From Salvia splendens (taxonomy: Eukaryota > Streptophyta > Magnoliopsida > Lamiales > Lamiaceae): a DNA stretch of 64,000 nt. The DNA is taken from contig NC_056052.1 in the NCBI RefSeq assembly GCF_004379255.2, positions 15,718,589-15,782,588 on the forward strand, given 5' to 3'. The notes under the pieces are model-generated. The model worked only from the letters and a program-made list of their open reading frames with translations, had not been told where the DNA came from and did no database searches. Below are positions 34,143-45,235 of the stretch, one piece after another. Position numbers and translations under genes: made by a program. The stretch's first letter is position 1; each line of letters begins with the position of its first letter.

Positions 34143-37100
34143 TTACTCATTTCTAACGAAAAGCTCTGGGTATTTCTCTTTCATTTTATCCTCGAGTTCC
34201 CAAGTAGCCTCCTCATGGCCATGGTGTTTCCAAAGTACTTTCACGGACACGATCGATTTATTCCTCAACTCTTGCACTTTCCTGTCCAGAATAGCTTCGG
34301 GTTTCTCCTCATAACTCAAGTCGGGATTCAATATCATTTCCTCTTGATGAACCACGTGTTTGGGATCGAACACGTACTTCCGTAATTGTGACACATGGAA
34401 AACGTTATGCACAGTCCCAAAACTCGGTGGTAATGCCAACCCATACGCTACGGGTCCCACCTTCTCAAGAATTTCATAAGGCCCTACGTATCGTGGCTTC
34501 AACTTCCCCTTTACACCGAACCTCGTTATTCCTTTCGACGGAGATACTTTCAAAAACACCTTATCTCCCGTATTGAACTGTAATTCCGTACGCCGGACAT
34601 CAGCATACGACTTCTGTCGGTCTTGAGCTTCTTTTATCCTTTGTCGAATTTGTCGCACGATCTCTATCATCTCTTCGACCGAATCTGGCCCGAGTATTCT
34701 TCTTTCACCCACCTCATCCCAGTAGAGTGGTGATCTACACTTCCTCCCATACAATGCTTCATATGGGGCCATATTTATTGTCGCCTGGAAACTGTTATTG
34801 TAGGCGAACTCAATCAACGGTAGCACAACTTCCCAATTCTCTCCTCTGTCAAGGACCACGGCTCTCAACATGTCCTCGAGAGTTTGAATCGTTCTCTCGG
34901 ACTGTCCATCGGTTTGTGGATGGAAAGCAGTACTAAAATTCAGTCGCGTACCAAGCTCTCATTGCAAACTTATCCAAAACCTTGAAGTAAATCGGGTGTC
35001 TCTGTCTGACGTGATTGTCACTGGCACCCCATGTAGTCGAATGATTTCCTTCACATAAGTCCGGGCTAGTTTGTCGGATCCATGAGTTATAGGGATAGGT
35101 ATAAAATGCACACTCTTGGTGAGGCGATCTATGATTACCCAAATGGTTGTATTCCCTTGTCGGGTCTTTGGTAAACCTGTCACAAAATCCATAGCGATAT
35201 GTTCCCATTTCCACTCCGGAATCTCCAACGGTTGCAACTTCCCATAGGGTCGTTGATGTAAAGCTTTTACTTGTTGACATGCCAAACATCTTTCCACAAA
35301 CAAAGCTATGTCCCTCTTCATTCCATCCCACCAGAATGATCCCTTCAAGTCCTGGTACATCTTTGTACTTCCAGGATGAGCGGTGTATGGGGTCTCGTGT
35401 GCCTCGGTCAGAATTTCATTTCGAAGTCCTTCGTCGCTCGGCACGCATAGTCTCCCCTCGTAGGTGAGAGCATTATCAGCCTCCTCTCTAAACTTCTCTT
35501 GCTCGCCCTTCCTCACCTTCAGTCGGATTTTCTCCAAGTTTTCATCATTTCGTTGCCCTTCTATTATCCTTGTCCGCAGATCAGATACAATTACCAATGT
35601 GGCAATCTTTCCCCTCACGGTCTCCGGAGCTCTCACTACCTCCAATCGCATCTTGCTAAATTCACGAATCAATTCTGCTTCCTGAGTGAAAAAGGTAGCC
35701 AACTGCGGTTGGGCTTTCCGGCTCAAAGCATCTGCAACTACGTTTGCTTTGCCCGGATGATAGTTAATGCCACAGTCATAATCCTTGACTAGCTCGAGCC
35801 ATCTGCGTTGCCTCATGTTCAAGACTTTCTGTTCAAAGAAGTATTTCAGACTCTTGTGGTCGGTAAAAATCTCACACCGAACTCCATAGAGATGGTGCCT
35901 CCAAATCTTCAACGCGTGCACAGCGGCCGCTAGTTCTAAGTCATGAGTAGGGTAGTTCAACTCGTGTGGTCTCAACTGCCGCGAAGCATAGGCAATCACC
36001 TTACCATTCTGCATCAAAACACATCCCAGTCCAACCTTCGACGCATCAGTGTAAACCACATAGTCTACTCCCGGTTCTGGCACGGCTAGAATAGGTGCGG
36101 TTGTCAACTTTTCCTTCAACAATTGGAAGCTAGCCTCACACTCCGGCGTCCAATTGACCTTGGTCCCCTTCTTCAGTTGTTGAGTCATTGGCCTTGCGAT
36201 TTTAGAAAATCCTTCTATAAATCCCCGGTAGTATCCTGCCAGTCCAAGGAAACTCCGAATCTCGTTTGGGGTCTTTGGCGCCTTCCACTGTTGTACGGCC
36301 TCCACCTTTGCAGGGTCGACTCGAATCCCTTCGGCCGTCACAATATGCCCCAGAAAATTCACTTCCTTTAGCCAGAAGTCACACTTACTGAACTTGGCGT
36401 ACAACTTCTCCGTTCGTAGTGTTTCCAACGTGATCCTTAGGTGCTCCTCATGTTCTTTTTCATCCTTCGAGTAAACCAGCACATCATCTATGAATACCAG
36501 AACGAACTTGTCCAAGTACGGATGGAATACTCGATTCATTAAATCCATAAATACTGCCGGTGCATTTGTCAGTCCAAACGGCATTACTACAAACTCATAA
36601 TGCCCATACCTTGTTCGGAATGCCGTCTTAGGTATGTCTTCCCTTCGTACCCTCAACTGGTGATATCCTGACCTTAAATCAATTTTCAAAAATACTCCTG
36701 CTCCCTTGAGTTGATCGAACAGGTCATCTATTCTCGGCAGCGGATACTTATTCTTGAGAGTCAACTTGTTCAATTCCCGATAGTCTATGCACATTCTCAG
36801 TGTCCCGTCTTTCTTCTTCACAAACAGCACAGGTGCTCCCCATGGCGATACGCTCGGTCGGATAAAACCCAAGTCCAGTAGTTCTTGTAGCTGGATTTTG
36901 AGTTCTTCCAACTCCTTCGGTGCCATCCTATAAGGTGCTTTCGACACTGGTGCGGCTCCTGGTTCCAAATCGATAGTAAACTCCAACTGTCGGTCAGGCG
37001 GAGGGCCTGGCAAAGCATCGGGAAATACGTCGGGAAACTCACGTACCACTTCCACATCTTCCGCTTTCCTTTCTTTCTTGTCATGTCCTTGTAGGTAAAC

Positions 37101-38651
37101 GAGATAGGCAGGACGCCCCTTTCTAATCATCGTAGTTGCTTGAAGTGCCGATATCACACAAGTTCGCTGATTCATCGAAATCCCATGGAAGGTAGAGGGC
37201 TCCTGCCCCGGGATTTGTAATGAAATTTGCCTCTCTTGGCATCGGATAGTGGCATAGTTTTCGGCTAGCCAGTCCATCCCTAGAATAATGTCGACGTTAT
37301 CCATCGGCATAACATGCAAGTTGTGAGCCGTTAAACTAAGTTCCCCCACCATGAATTCTATGTTCGAGCAAGATTGTGAAAGGTCTATAAGGCCTCCTAC
37401 CGGTGAGTTCACATTCATCTTATGTTCAAGTTCAACAACAGGCAGTCTTAAAGCAGTCACGCAGGAGTGCGATATAAAGGAGTGCGACGCACCCGTATCA
37501 AACAGAACAGCAACAGGCATGTCAAATAATGTTCTCATACCTGCCAGATTATCTTGTTTTGGCTCTCCCTGTGGGGCTTTTGCTTGATTGCGTCCCAAGG
37601 CATAGGCCCTAGCTTGAGTCGGATATGGTTGGCGACGCTGCTGCTGCTGCTGGGGTGGTGTAGGATTCCCTCGAGGTCCGTTCGGCGTTCCCCCACCACC
37701 AGTATTGTTGTTGCTCGGGCACTCCTTGGCGATGTGTCCGACCCCACCACACTTGTAACACACGTTGGTCCCCACTCTGCATTCTCCCATGTGGTTCCTC
37801 TGACATTTGGCACAAAGAGGTGTTCTCTGGCGGAAATCTCCACTTTGGAATGGAGCAGCTTGCTTTCCTTTTCCCCGAGAAGAGTTTGGGGTACCCTGGA
37901 ACCTCTTGTTGTCAAAGGGTTCGCGGTTCCCGTCCCACTTTCTCTTGTCTCGGAAATTCTGCTGTGGGGTCGGCGGTGTTGGAGTAGTAGGTGTAACTGT
38001 CCTTTCCCGTGGCATTGCTTCCTCCACGTCCAATGCACGAGACAATGACTCGGCATACGAGAGCCTTCCACGGCACGCCAAAGCCATCCTGATTTCGTGC
38101 CTCAGACCGGCACAAAACTTTTCCGCCATCTTCTCGTCAGTTTTTACCTGCTCCGGTGCATATCGAGACATGTCACATAGGGCACAGTCATATTCTGTCA
38201 CAGTCATCCGCCCCTGTTTTAAGTTGTAGAACTCGGTCTCCTTTGCCTTACGGTAGCTCCTTGGAATGTATTTGTCATACAGTTCCTCCTTAAAGTCTTC
38301 CCACGTCAGGGTGTCTAACCGTTCCTGTGTCATTGTCCGCTACTTAGTCTCCCACCAAAACTCTGCGGACCCGGTGAGCTGGTAAGTCACGCATGATAGG
38401 CGCTCCTGGTCGGTGCACCTTAAGAACTTAAAGATGCGTTCTATGGCCCGAATCCAGGTCTCGGCCTTGGTTGGATCTCCCATTCCGTCAAACACGGGAG
38501 GACGTTCCTTTCGAAACTCCTTCTCGATGTTCCGTTCCGGTTGTGGCGGTGGTGGAGGTGGTGGTGGTGGTTGTCCTTCAGGACCCACACTGCTTTGGGT
38601 CTCGTTGCTTGCTTCATTCTCGTGGTGAACGGCTGCACGTCGGGGAGGCAT
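34143..38651 (-). pseudogene. Gypsy-C gag-pol polyprotein (two in-frame stops)
   Basis: One frame from an ATG at 38651 (MPPRRAAVHHEN) to 34143. A TAG at 38342-38340 falls in gag after EFWWETK, and a TGA near 34959 in integrase after RFWISLQ. From 38333, by residue: gag C-part 1-120, CCHC knuckle 192-205, protease DTG 279-281, RT about 480-660 with FIDD at 614-617, RNase H from YTDAS 761, integrase HHCC about 978-1019 with CLACQQ, and catalytic MDF and TSDRD. After the TGA come HPQTDGQSER and a C-terminal chromodomain (last ~50 residues, [17 protein letters not shown]). Frames on the other strand here are shadows. Confidence 0.92.
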
Positions 38652-38926
38652 TCTGTTCAACATATGCGTTAGTATCAAAGTCCAAATTTTTACCATCACC
38701 ACATCATACCACACACCTTTCCAAAATGATAACACAACTTTCCATACAAAACGTGGTAAAACGAACACAACGATAAAACAACGGGAAACTTTATTAACTT
38801 CAAACCAACAAGTGCGTGTTTCCACAAGGTCTTTGAAACAAGGAAAGAAAACAAACATCAAGAGAAACTATTACATAGTTCGTCAAAAACAAATCATTCA
38901 AAAGCTAACAAACATCAAACGAAACA
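38652..38926 (-). other. Spacer between the extra ORF and gag in Gypsy-C
   Basis: 275 bp. The gag frame stays open upstream of its ATG to about 38861, but the encoded residues look unlike gag, so I take the ATG at 38651 as the start. No other signal is seen. Confidence 0.5.
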
Positions 38927-39631
38927 CTACTCCTCGGGAGCTCTCTCATAATTCGCCCCTTCCTCGCTGTCAACCTCAACCTCTCTCGCAAGGGGCTCTT
39001 CTTCGGGGTCTTCCTCGTCCTCCATGGGATCCTCCTCGTCTTCAAGAGGTTCCTCTTCATCTTCGAGAGGATCTTCCTCCTCTTCCTCGTCGTTCTCCCG
39101 AACATAAGTAGCCACGTCGATATGCCTATCGACTACAAGAACTTCCGTCGCGGGAGGTGCGGAGGTGCGCATCCCAAGCCTCCTCCTCTTGGGGAAGTTT
39201 GGTTGCGGAGTCTCACTCTTGTACCGACCCCCGCTGTAGGGGCTGCGACTCGATGAGGATGCCTCCTTCCTAGGAGGAGCATAGGGTGGCGGTCCATCAC
39301 GAGCATCAACCAGTGCTTCCAAGAGAACCTTCACAAAACCATGCATGTCCCCTTGCATGCTGTAGTCGGGAAGCTTATGCCAGACGTATGACCGTGAAGC
39401 CTCGTCGGCCCACCTATTCCAAGGTGCCGGTAGTCCATCAATCAATCTCTTGATTCCCTCATAGTGCCTCACTCCACAGCCATGAGCATCCCTCCATAAA
39501 GTCAAGTAATCAGTGACATAAGATATCAAAGGGGCCCTCTCGTCCCTCTCGAACTCGCGATACATCTCCACCGCCCGCAATCCATTCTTGACGTAACTTC
39601 CCCTTAGCGGTGCGTGGATCATGATCGCCAT
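38927..39631 (-). CDS. Extra ORF upstream of gag in Gypsy-C, unknown function
   Basis: 234 codons with an ATG at 39631 on the same strand as gag-pol. The N-terminal ~110 residues look folded (APLISYVTDYLTLWRDAHGC, WNRWADEASRSYVWHKLPDY). The middle is Ser/Pro-rich with a basic NFPKRRRLG patch at about 145-153, a possible nuclear signal. Residues 180-223 are acidic with a repeated PLEDEEE/PMEDEED unit. I do not recognise the family. Chromodomain gypsy elements usually begin with gag, so an upstream frame without stops is unusual. It might be a distant gag-like domain or a captured gene fragment. No counterpart is visible in Gypsy-A or -B. Confidence 0.6.
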   Translation of the reverse strand: MAIMIHAPLRGSYVKNGLRAVEMYREFERDERAPLISYVTDYLTLWRDAHGCGVRHYEGIKRLIDGLPAPWNRWADEASRSYVWHKLPDYSMQGDMHGFVKVLLEALVDARDGPPPYAPPRKEASSSSRSPYSGGRYKSETPQPNFPKRRRLGMRTSAPPATEVLVVDRHIDVATYVRENDEEEEEDPLEDEEEPLEDEEDPMEDEEDPEEEPLAREVEVDSEEGANYERAPEE

Positions 39632-40106
39632 CTACATAAAAGTGAGTCCCCTTAGCAACCAGTCGTAGAAAATAGTAAAGCAAGGTAGAGAAAGATAAAA
39701 CGCGTAAAGAACGTCATGCGTACTACCGTGCATATACCTGTCGATTTCCATAAGGAAAAGTTGTAACAATTCTTTTCTTTTTAGATTATTATCATCTAAG
39801 GATAGATGTTCCGTATTTTATAAACGTGGTACTTTTGCAACTTCGTCTATCCTTCAATCTATCACAGTCGCATTTCACAAGGTTATCCTTGCCGCGTCAC
39901 CTCTTCATTCTTTGGAAATCGCGCCCTTCTGCGCCCCATTCGTTCTATCACTTCTAATATACTTTGTTTCAAACTTTTGCCTTCTTTTGCGTTGAGCGCG
40001 GTGAGACGGAGTGTTGAGCTTTAAACGGATAGTCTTTTAGTCTAGCGAAACGAGTCTAGACTAGATTAAATAAATGACTCTCGGTCCAGAGCGGAAGGTA
40101 AAATTG
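39632..40106 (-). other. 5' leader of Gypsy-C
   Basis: About 475 bp between PBS and extra ORF. It includes CCGCTCTGGACCGAGAGTC near the PBS, a word shared with the leaders of Gypsy-A and Gypsy-B. No gene seen. Confidence 0.6.
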
Positions 40107-40118
40107 CTCTGATACCAT
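40107..40118 (-). other. Primer binding site of Gypsy-C
   Basis: TGGTATCAGAGC on the minus strand, two bases from the 5' LTR, complementary to initiator-Met tRNA. Confidence 0.92.
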
Positions 40119-40120
40119 TC

Positions 40121-43103
40121 TGTCACGACCGCACTTCCTAAGGATAGGAGGCACGGGAAATCGTGACTCGTGGGGGAAATAAGAAGCGGGGAAGAAGGGG
40201 GGGAATACAATTCAAGGCGTTGCAACTTAACAATCAACGATGAAATTCCATTTATTCAAACCAAAGGTCAAACCCGAAAGTACATAACGAAAATGACAGA
40301 GTTCAACAATTCAAGAAAAATAACAGAAATTCTTAAAACATTGAGTAGCGGAAGCAATTGAGAGTTTAGCTACTACTATGTATGATGACATAATAGTAAC
40401 TGGAACAGTTATTGAATATAGATCTTGATTCGTCGCTCAACATTCCTCCGCCTCCCGACCTCGCTCAACCTGCACATAGGGAAAACATATGCAGGGGCTG
40501 AGTACTTGATGCACCCAGTGAACTCATGCCCGAAATACATTTATCGTTAAGATATGTCAAGCCATCATCGTGTGAATCCCGGGTTTTACTTTAAAAGAGA
40601 CCGAGAAGCACAAAAATCATTCCTTTAAAAAGTGTCCGCGCGGACTAACATCATCCTCCATCATATACCATATCTGAACTATCATGTGAAACGAGAATGT
40701 GGCCACAATCTCGATCACTGGACCGGCCGACCTAGGGGACGGCTCACGATCCCTATCAGTGCACTAGCCTAAGTAGGGCGTAGACCCTAGTTAGACCCGA
40801 ATTCGTTAACTATCAAAGTCTAGTAGAGTTTTATTCTAGTAGACAATCAGATAAGCACTTCAAAACATAAAAACGGCATGACATACTATTTTAAACCACC
40901 CTTATTTCACCATAAACATATCATTTCAAAATAAAAGAATTTAAGTAGTAAAGCCCACCTCAAACGCTTCGGATTTCCGTAAAACTTCTTCGTTCCGACT
41001 GTTAACGTGCGTGCGAACCACCTTTTCGGGAAAACACATAAAATTCATATCAAATCTCTGTAACGACGATAATTAGAATGCATGCACTCTAATTAAAATC
41101 TTTTAATTCTCTTTCTCGATTTTCGTGCATTTTCGGTTATTCGGCGGGCGCCCAAGGCGTCGCGTGCGACGCCGGTCGGCCGCTTATGCTCGTTCTTTCC
41201 TTCGTTGGCTTCTTGTATTTTCCATAACGTCGAAAATAATTTCTAAAAAATTATTTAAGCGCATACTTTAATTTCTGTAATTATTTACCGTTGAAAAAGT
41301 ATTATTTCATACTTAGGTAAATTATTCACTCTTAAAACAAGAACATACGGAACTATTTAAATATTTTCCCCCGATTAAATTTTAATTTCCGGCCCAAAAG
41401 ATTTAATTCCTTAGCCACCTTATATCTCCAAATTAAATTAGTGAGCCCCAACAATTTAAAAGAAGAGCCCAAAATCAAATAAATTTTTCAATCACTTATG
41501 AGGCCCAACTAAAAGATTTAAAACAAGGCCCAACTTTAAAAAAAAAACACATAGCCCAAAACTCTATCTCCTTCCCCACTTCTCTCTCTCTCCTCTTATC
41601 TTATTTCTCTCTCCCCGACTCCCTCTCTCTCGGCTATCTGCCCTACGACGAAGCCCCGCCGCCGTCGCCCTCTCTCCGGCTCGACGCCACCGTCGGGGTC
41701 GTCGCCACTGCACCGTCATCGAAGCTGCTGTGCTGTCGGAAAGTTGCTGTCCGTCGTGGAGTTACCGCCGCTGCTGCCTCGCCGTGACACCGCTGCTGCC
41801 GCGACGCCGCTGCTGGGTCGCAACGACGCTGCCGCTGCTGCCACGGGGAAGAGGAGCTGCCGCCGTCGCCACCGGGAACCAGCGGCGTCTCTGCCATCCA
41901 CCAAAAGCCGCTGCCGGCCGCCGCTTTCCCCGATTTACTCCGAACAAACCCGAAACCACCCCGAAACAACCCGCATGGTACGTTTTCATTACAAAGTTAC
42001 GTTCTTTGAGTCTTTCGATTACATACGGCGATCGTTTGGTTGTTTCTTAGTTGGTTTCTTACTTGAAGTGGTTATGGAAGAAATATGGTACAAAGACATA
42101 TATTATGCATGCAAAGATAATAAACAACTCATGCTTTAAGATAGAAATGGATTATACCTCCAAAATGGGTGAAAATGGTAGAGGAAAAAAAAAGGATGGT
42201 GGCCCAAAACTTCCTCCCTTCTTCCCGTCGACTTCCTCTCGGCTCTCTCTCACTTTCTTTTTTTTTTTTTTTTTGCTAAGTGTGAATGATGAGAGGAGTT
42301 AGAGGTGGAGTTATGGAAGGTAGTGGTGACTCTTGGGGTGGTGGAGTTATGGTAGAAGATGGAAGGGGTGAGAAGTGGAGAGTCTCCTCCTTGGGTTGAA
42401 GGCCGTCGGCCATGAAGGAAAAAATGGAGAAGAAGAAAGAAGGAAAAAGAAAAAGAAACTTGGGCTTGGTCCACTAAATTAAAAACCATACTTGGGCTTC
42501 CATGATTTAATTTCAATTGGGTTCAATAAATAAAGAAGTTACAAGTCCAAGTTAAAAAAAACTACTACTTGATGGATTTAAAGAGTAATTAAAATTCAAG
42601 TTATTTTATATTTAATTGGACTTCAAATTTATTTTGGAAAGTCCAAAATAAATTCATACATTTTTATATTTTTCGTATTTTCCTTCGTTAATTAAAATTC
42701 ACGGGTCTTTATTTTATTTTGTTATCGCGTTCTTCATAACCAAACATCAAAGTACGTTTAACGGCATCATTTTATATTTGGTGTTGTCCCAAATATAATA
42801 TCCCTTTGACCATTCCTCGATTTATGCGCGTCGTTATCCATAAAAACATATATTCCTTCCCACTTATATTTTTTTCGTCTTGCTATAAATCAACAATTTC
42901 ATTGTCGATCTTTCAACGAGACCTTAAACGTGTCTCCAACGTTCATAATTAAATATAAACATGCACGCTTCTTTTCATATTAACCACAATAACCATAATT
43001 CTCCTAGATCACATTTATCGAGAAGCATCATAATTCGAAATAATTTTATTAATTATTTCGTGATATACATTAAATTAGTACTTTAAAAAGTACGGGCGTT
43101 ACA
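40121..43103 (-). repeat. 5' LTR of Gypsy-C
   Basis: 2983 bp, TGTAACGCCCG...GTGCGGTCGTGACA on the minus strand. It duplicates the 3' LTR, including the GC-rich block (about 41640-41950) and poly-T run (about 42258-42274). Confidence 0.9.
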
Positions 43104-43989
43104 CATAAACTCACATCATTCACCGAAGATTCAAATTAAACTTCACATAAACTCAATCAAAATCGCATAATTATCAAAGTTCTCATGCAAACACACATTC
43201 CCACTGATTAATATTGCGATCTATCATTCCTACGCTCACTATATGCATGTAGGGTTCAAGACCCAGGATTATATGAAAAGATTGAGGGAAAGTGAATCAA
43301 ATATACCTTTCTTGATGAAAATGAATCGGTAGAAACAAGAATTGATGCGATTCGTCGGAGACTCTTGAAAATTAACTTCAACGGATGCAAGAACAAGGAT
43401 TGAATGGATGATTTTTGGATAGAATGTGTGTGGGAGAGGAGAGGCGTGTGAGAGAGAGAGGGAGAGAGGACAGGGGCGAAAATTTTGAGGGAATGGGGGC
43501 TAGGGTTTAGTTTAGGTGATTATATAGTCCTAGGTTTAATCCCACAAAATTAATTAATTGTGAAGGAATAAAATAGAGGCCAATAATTAAAATCTCACAA
43601 TTAAAAAGAAGGCATAACTTTCAAAATTTATGGCTGGGAATTAACAAGGAACTATTTGGTATTTACTTGGAGAGAAATATATCCACAATTTAGGAAATAA
43701 AACAATGAATATTCCATAAATAAGGGAACAAAATAAATTAAACCTCCAAGTAGGAAAAATAATGAGGGGGGCGAAAATTCAAGGAGTGTGCACAAGAAAA
43801 TTATTTAAATCCTCAACTAAATAGAATAGGATTTAAATTTGGTAGTTTCTTTATAGGAAAAGACTCCCATAAATTAGGTAACAATTATAATCTCCTCTAC
43901 AAAATAGAGGGGAGGGCGAAAATTGGCTTAATTAGACACAAAGAATAATTCAACTCTTAATTTAATTTGGGTGAAGAAATAAAATGTGA
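43104..43989 (-). repeat. 3' LTR of Gypsy-A, proximal remnant, with TSD copy CATAA at 43104-43108
   Basis: Continues the LTR cut at 31126, matching 61721-62320 but with ~275 bp (about 43362-43636) that the 5' LTR lacks. That block includes a minus-strand TATATAA box (complement near 43520-43526). At 43990 the LTR joins pol coding sequence through a short shared CATC. Confidence 0.8.
43520..43526 (-). promoter_or_regulatory. TATA-like box in Gypsy-A 3' LTR
   Basis: TATATAA on the minus strand in the context GGACTATATAATC. The 5' LTR has lost this segment. Confidence 0.35.
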
Positions 43990-45235
43990 CATCAACACAC
44001 AACCAAGTCCTACCTTTGATGCATCGGTATAGACGGCGAAGTCCTTGTCGGCTGCCGGTACGGCTAGAACATGTGCTGTAGTCAATTTCTCTTTCAAAAG
44101 TTGGAAACTCGCCTCGCACTACGGCGCCCATACCACTTTGACTCCTTTCTTCAGCAGTTGTGTCATTGGTCTCGCAATTTTAGAGAATCCCTCGATGAAG
44201 CGTCGATAGTATCCCGCCAATCCTAAGAAACTGCGGATTTCACTCGGCGTTTTCGGTGATTTCCAATTTTGCACGGCCTCGACCTTTGCTGGGTCTACTT
44301 GAATTCCATTTGCAGTCACAATATGACCAAGAAAGTTCACTCGAGTCAACCAAAATTCACACTTACTAAACTTGGCATAAAGCTTCTCCTTTCGCAACGT
44401 TTCCAAAACTGTTTGTAGATGCCATCCATGTTCCTCCTCGTTCTTCGAGTATACTAAAACATCGTCTATGAATACTAACACGGACTTGTCGAGATACTCG
44501 TGGAAAACTCGGTTCATCAAGTCCATAAAGATGGCCGGGGCATTAGTCAGCCTAAATGGCATGACGACGAATTCATAATGGCTATAACAAGTGTGAAACG
44601 CGGTCTTAGGCACATCCTCGCGTCGGACCTTTAGTTGATGATATCCCGACCTCAAGTCCATTTTTGAAAATACGCCCGCTCCTCGAAGTTGGTCAAACAA
44701 ATCATCAATCCTCGGCAGTGGGTACTTGTTCTTCAAGGTCATCTTGTTGAGCTCACGATAGTCGATGCACATCCTCATCGTTTCATCATTCTTCTTAACG
44801 AACAACACTGGCGCTGCCCACAGTGACACACTGGGTCGAATAAAACCCAAGTCTAACAGTTCTTGCAACTATATCTTCAACTCGGCCAATTCCTTAGGGG
44901 CCATTAGGTATGGCGCCTTCGATACTGGCGCAGACCTTGGTTCCAAAACAATAGTGAACTCTAATTGTCTGTCGGGTGGCGGTCCAGATAAAGCTTCGGG
45001 AAACACATCGGGAAAATCTCGTACTACTGCCACGTCTTCCACTCTCAAATACTTCTTTTCCTCTCCGTTCAAGTACACAAGATACGTCGGACGCCCCTTT
45101 TCTTATCATCGTGGTTGCTTGTAAAGCAGAGATTATGGGGGGTTTCGTCGGTTCATGGAAATTCCATACAGGATAGTCACCTCTTTGCTAGAGGCTAAAA
45201 AAGAAATTTGCCTCTTCTTGCAATGTTGCATCAAA
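43990..45235 (-). pseudogene. Gypsy-A protease end and reverse transcriptase remnant
   Basis: Reading down from 45235: a degenerate protease-RT linker (ISMNRR-like), then [14 protein letters not shown] sequence (45078-44869). The reverse transcriptase follows (44868-44119) with [47 protein letters not shown] and [24 protein letters not shown] follows KI before LQELLDLG, another follows VVWAP, and a frameshift lies near 45090. The remnant ends in [14 protein letters not shown] of RNase H, fused to the 3' LTR. Gag and most of protease are missing upstream. Confidence 0.85.

Larger units (their letters stand above)
31127..43103 (-). mobile_element. Gypsy-C: near-intact chromodomain Ty3/gypsy element
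   Basis: A 12.0-kb element, minus strand, with LTRs of 2983 bp (5') and 2981 bp (3'), TSD CATAA, initiator-Met PBS, polypurine tract, a single gag-pol frame and an extra ORF upstream of gag. The gene order (gag, protease, RT, RNase H, integrase, chromodomain) places it in the gypsy chromovirus branch, probably Tekay/Del-like judging by LTR size and TGTAACGCCC start. The LTRs differ at scattered sites (roughly the 1% level by eye), so it is fairly young. Two in-frame stops are the only visible coding damage. Confidence 0.9.

Noticed and set aside
35464..35792. Plus-strand frames opposite Gypsy-C pol (also 37554-38229 and 38471-39111)
   Set aside because: These are shadows of the gag-pol and extra-ORF coding frames on the minus strand and carry no motifs of their own.
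40107..40118. TGGTATCAGAGC words as parts of tRNA genes
   Set aside because: Only the 12-nt complement of the initiator-Met tRNA end is present at each site, next to an LTR. No cloverleaf can be formed from the flanks.
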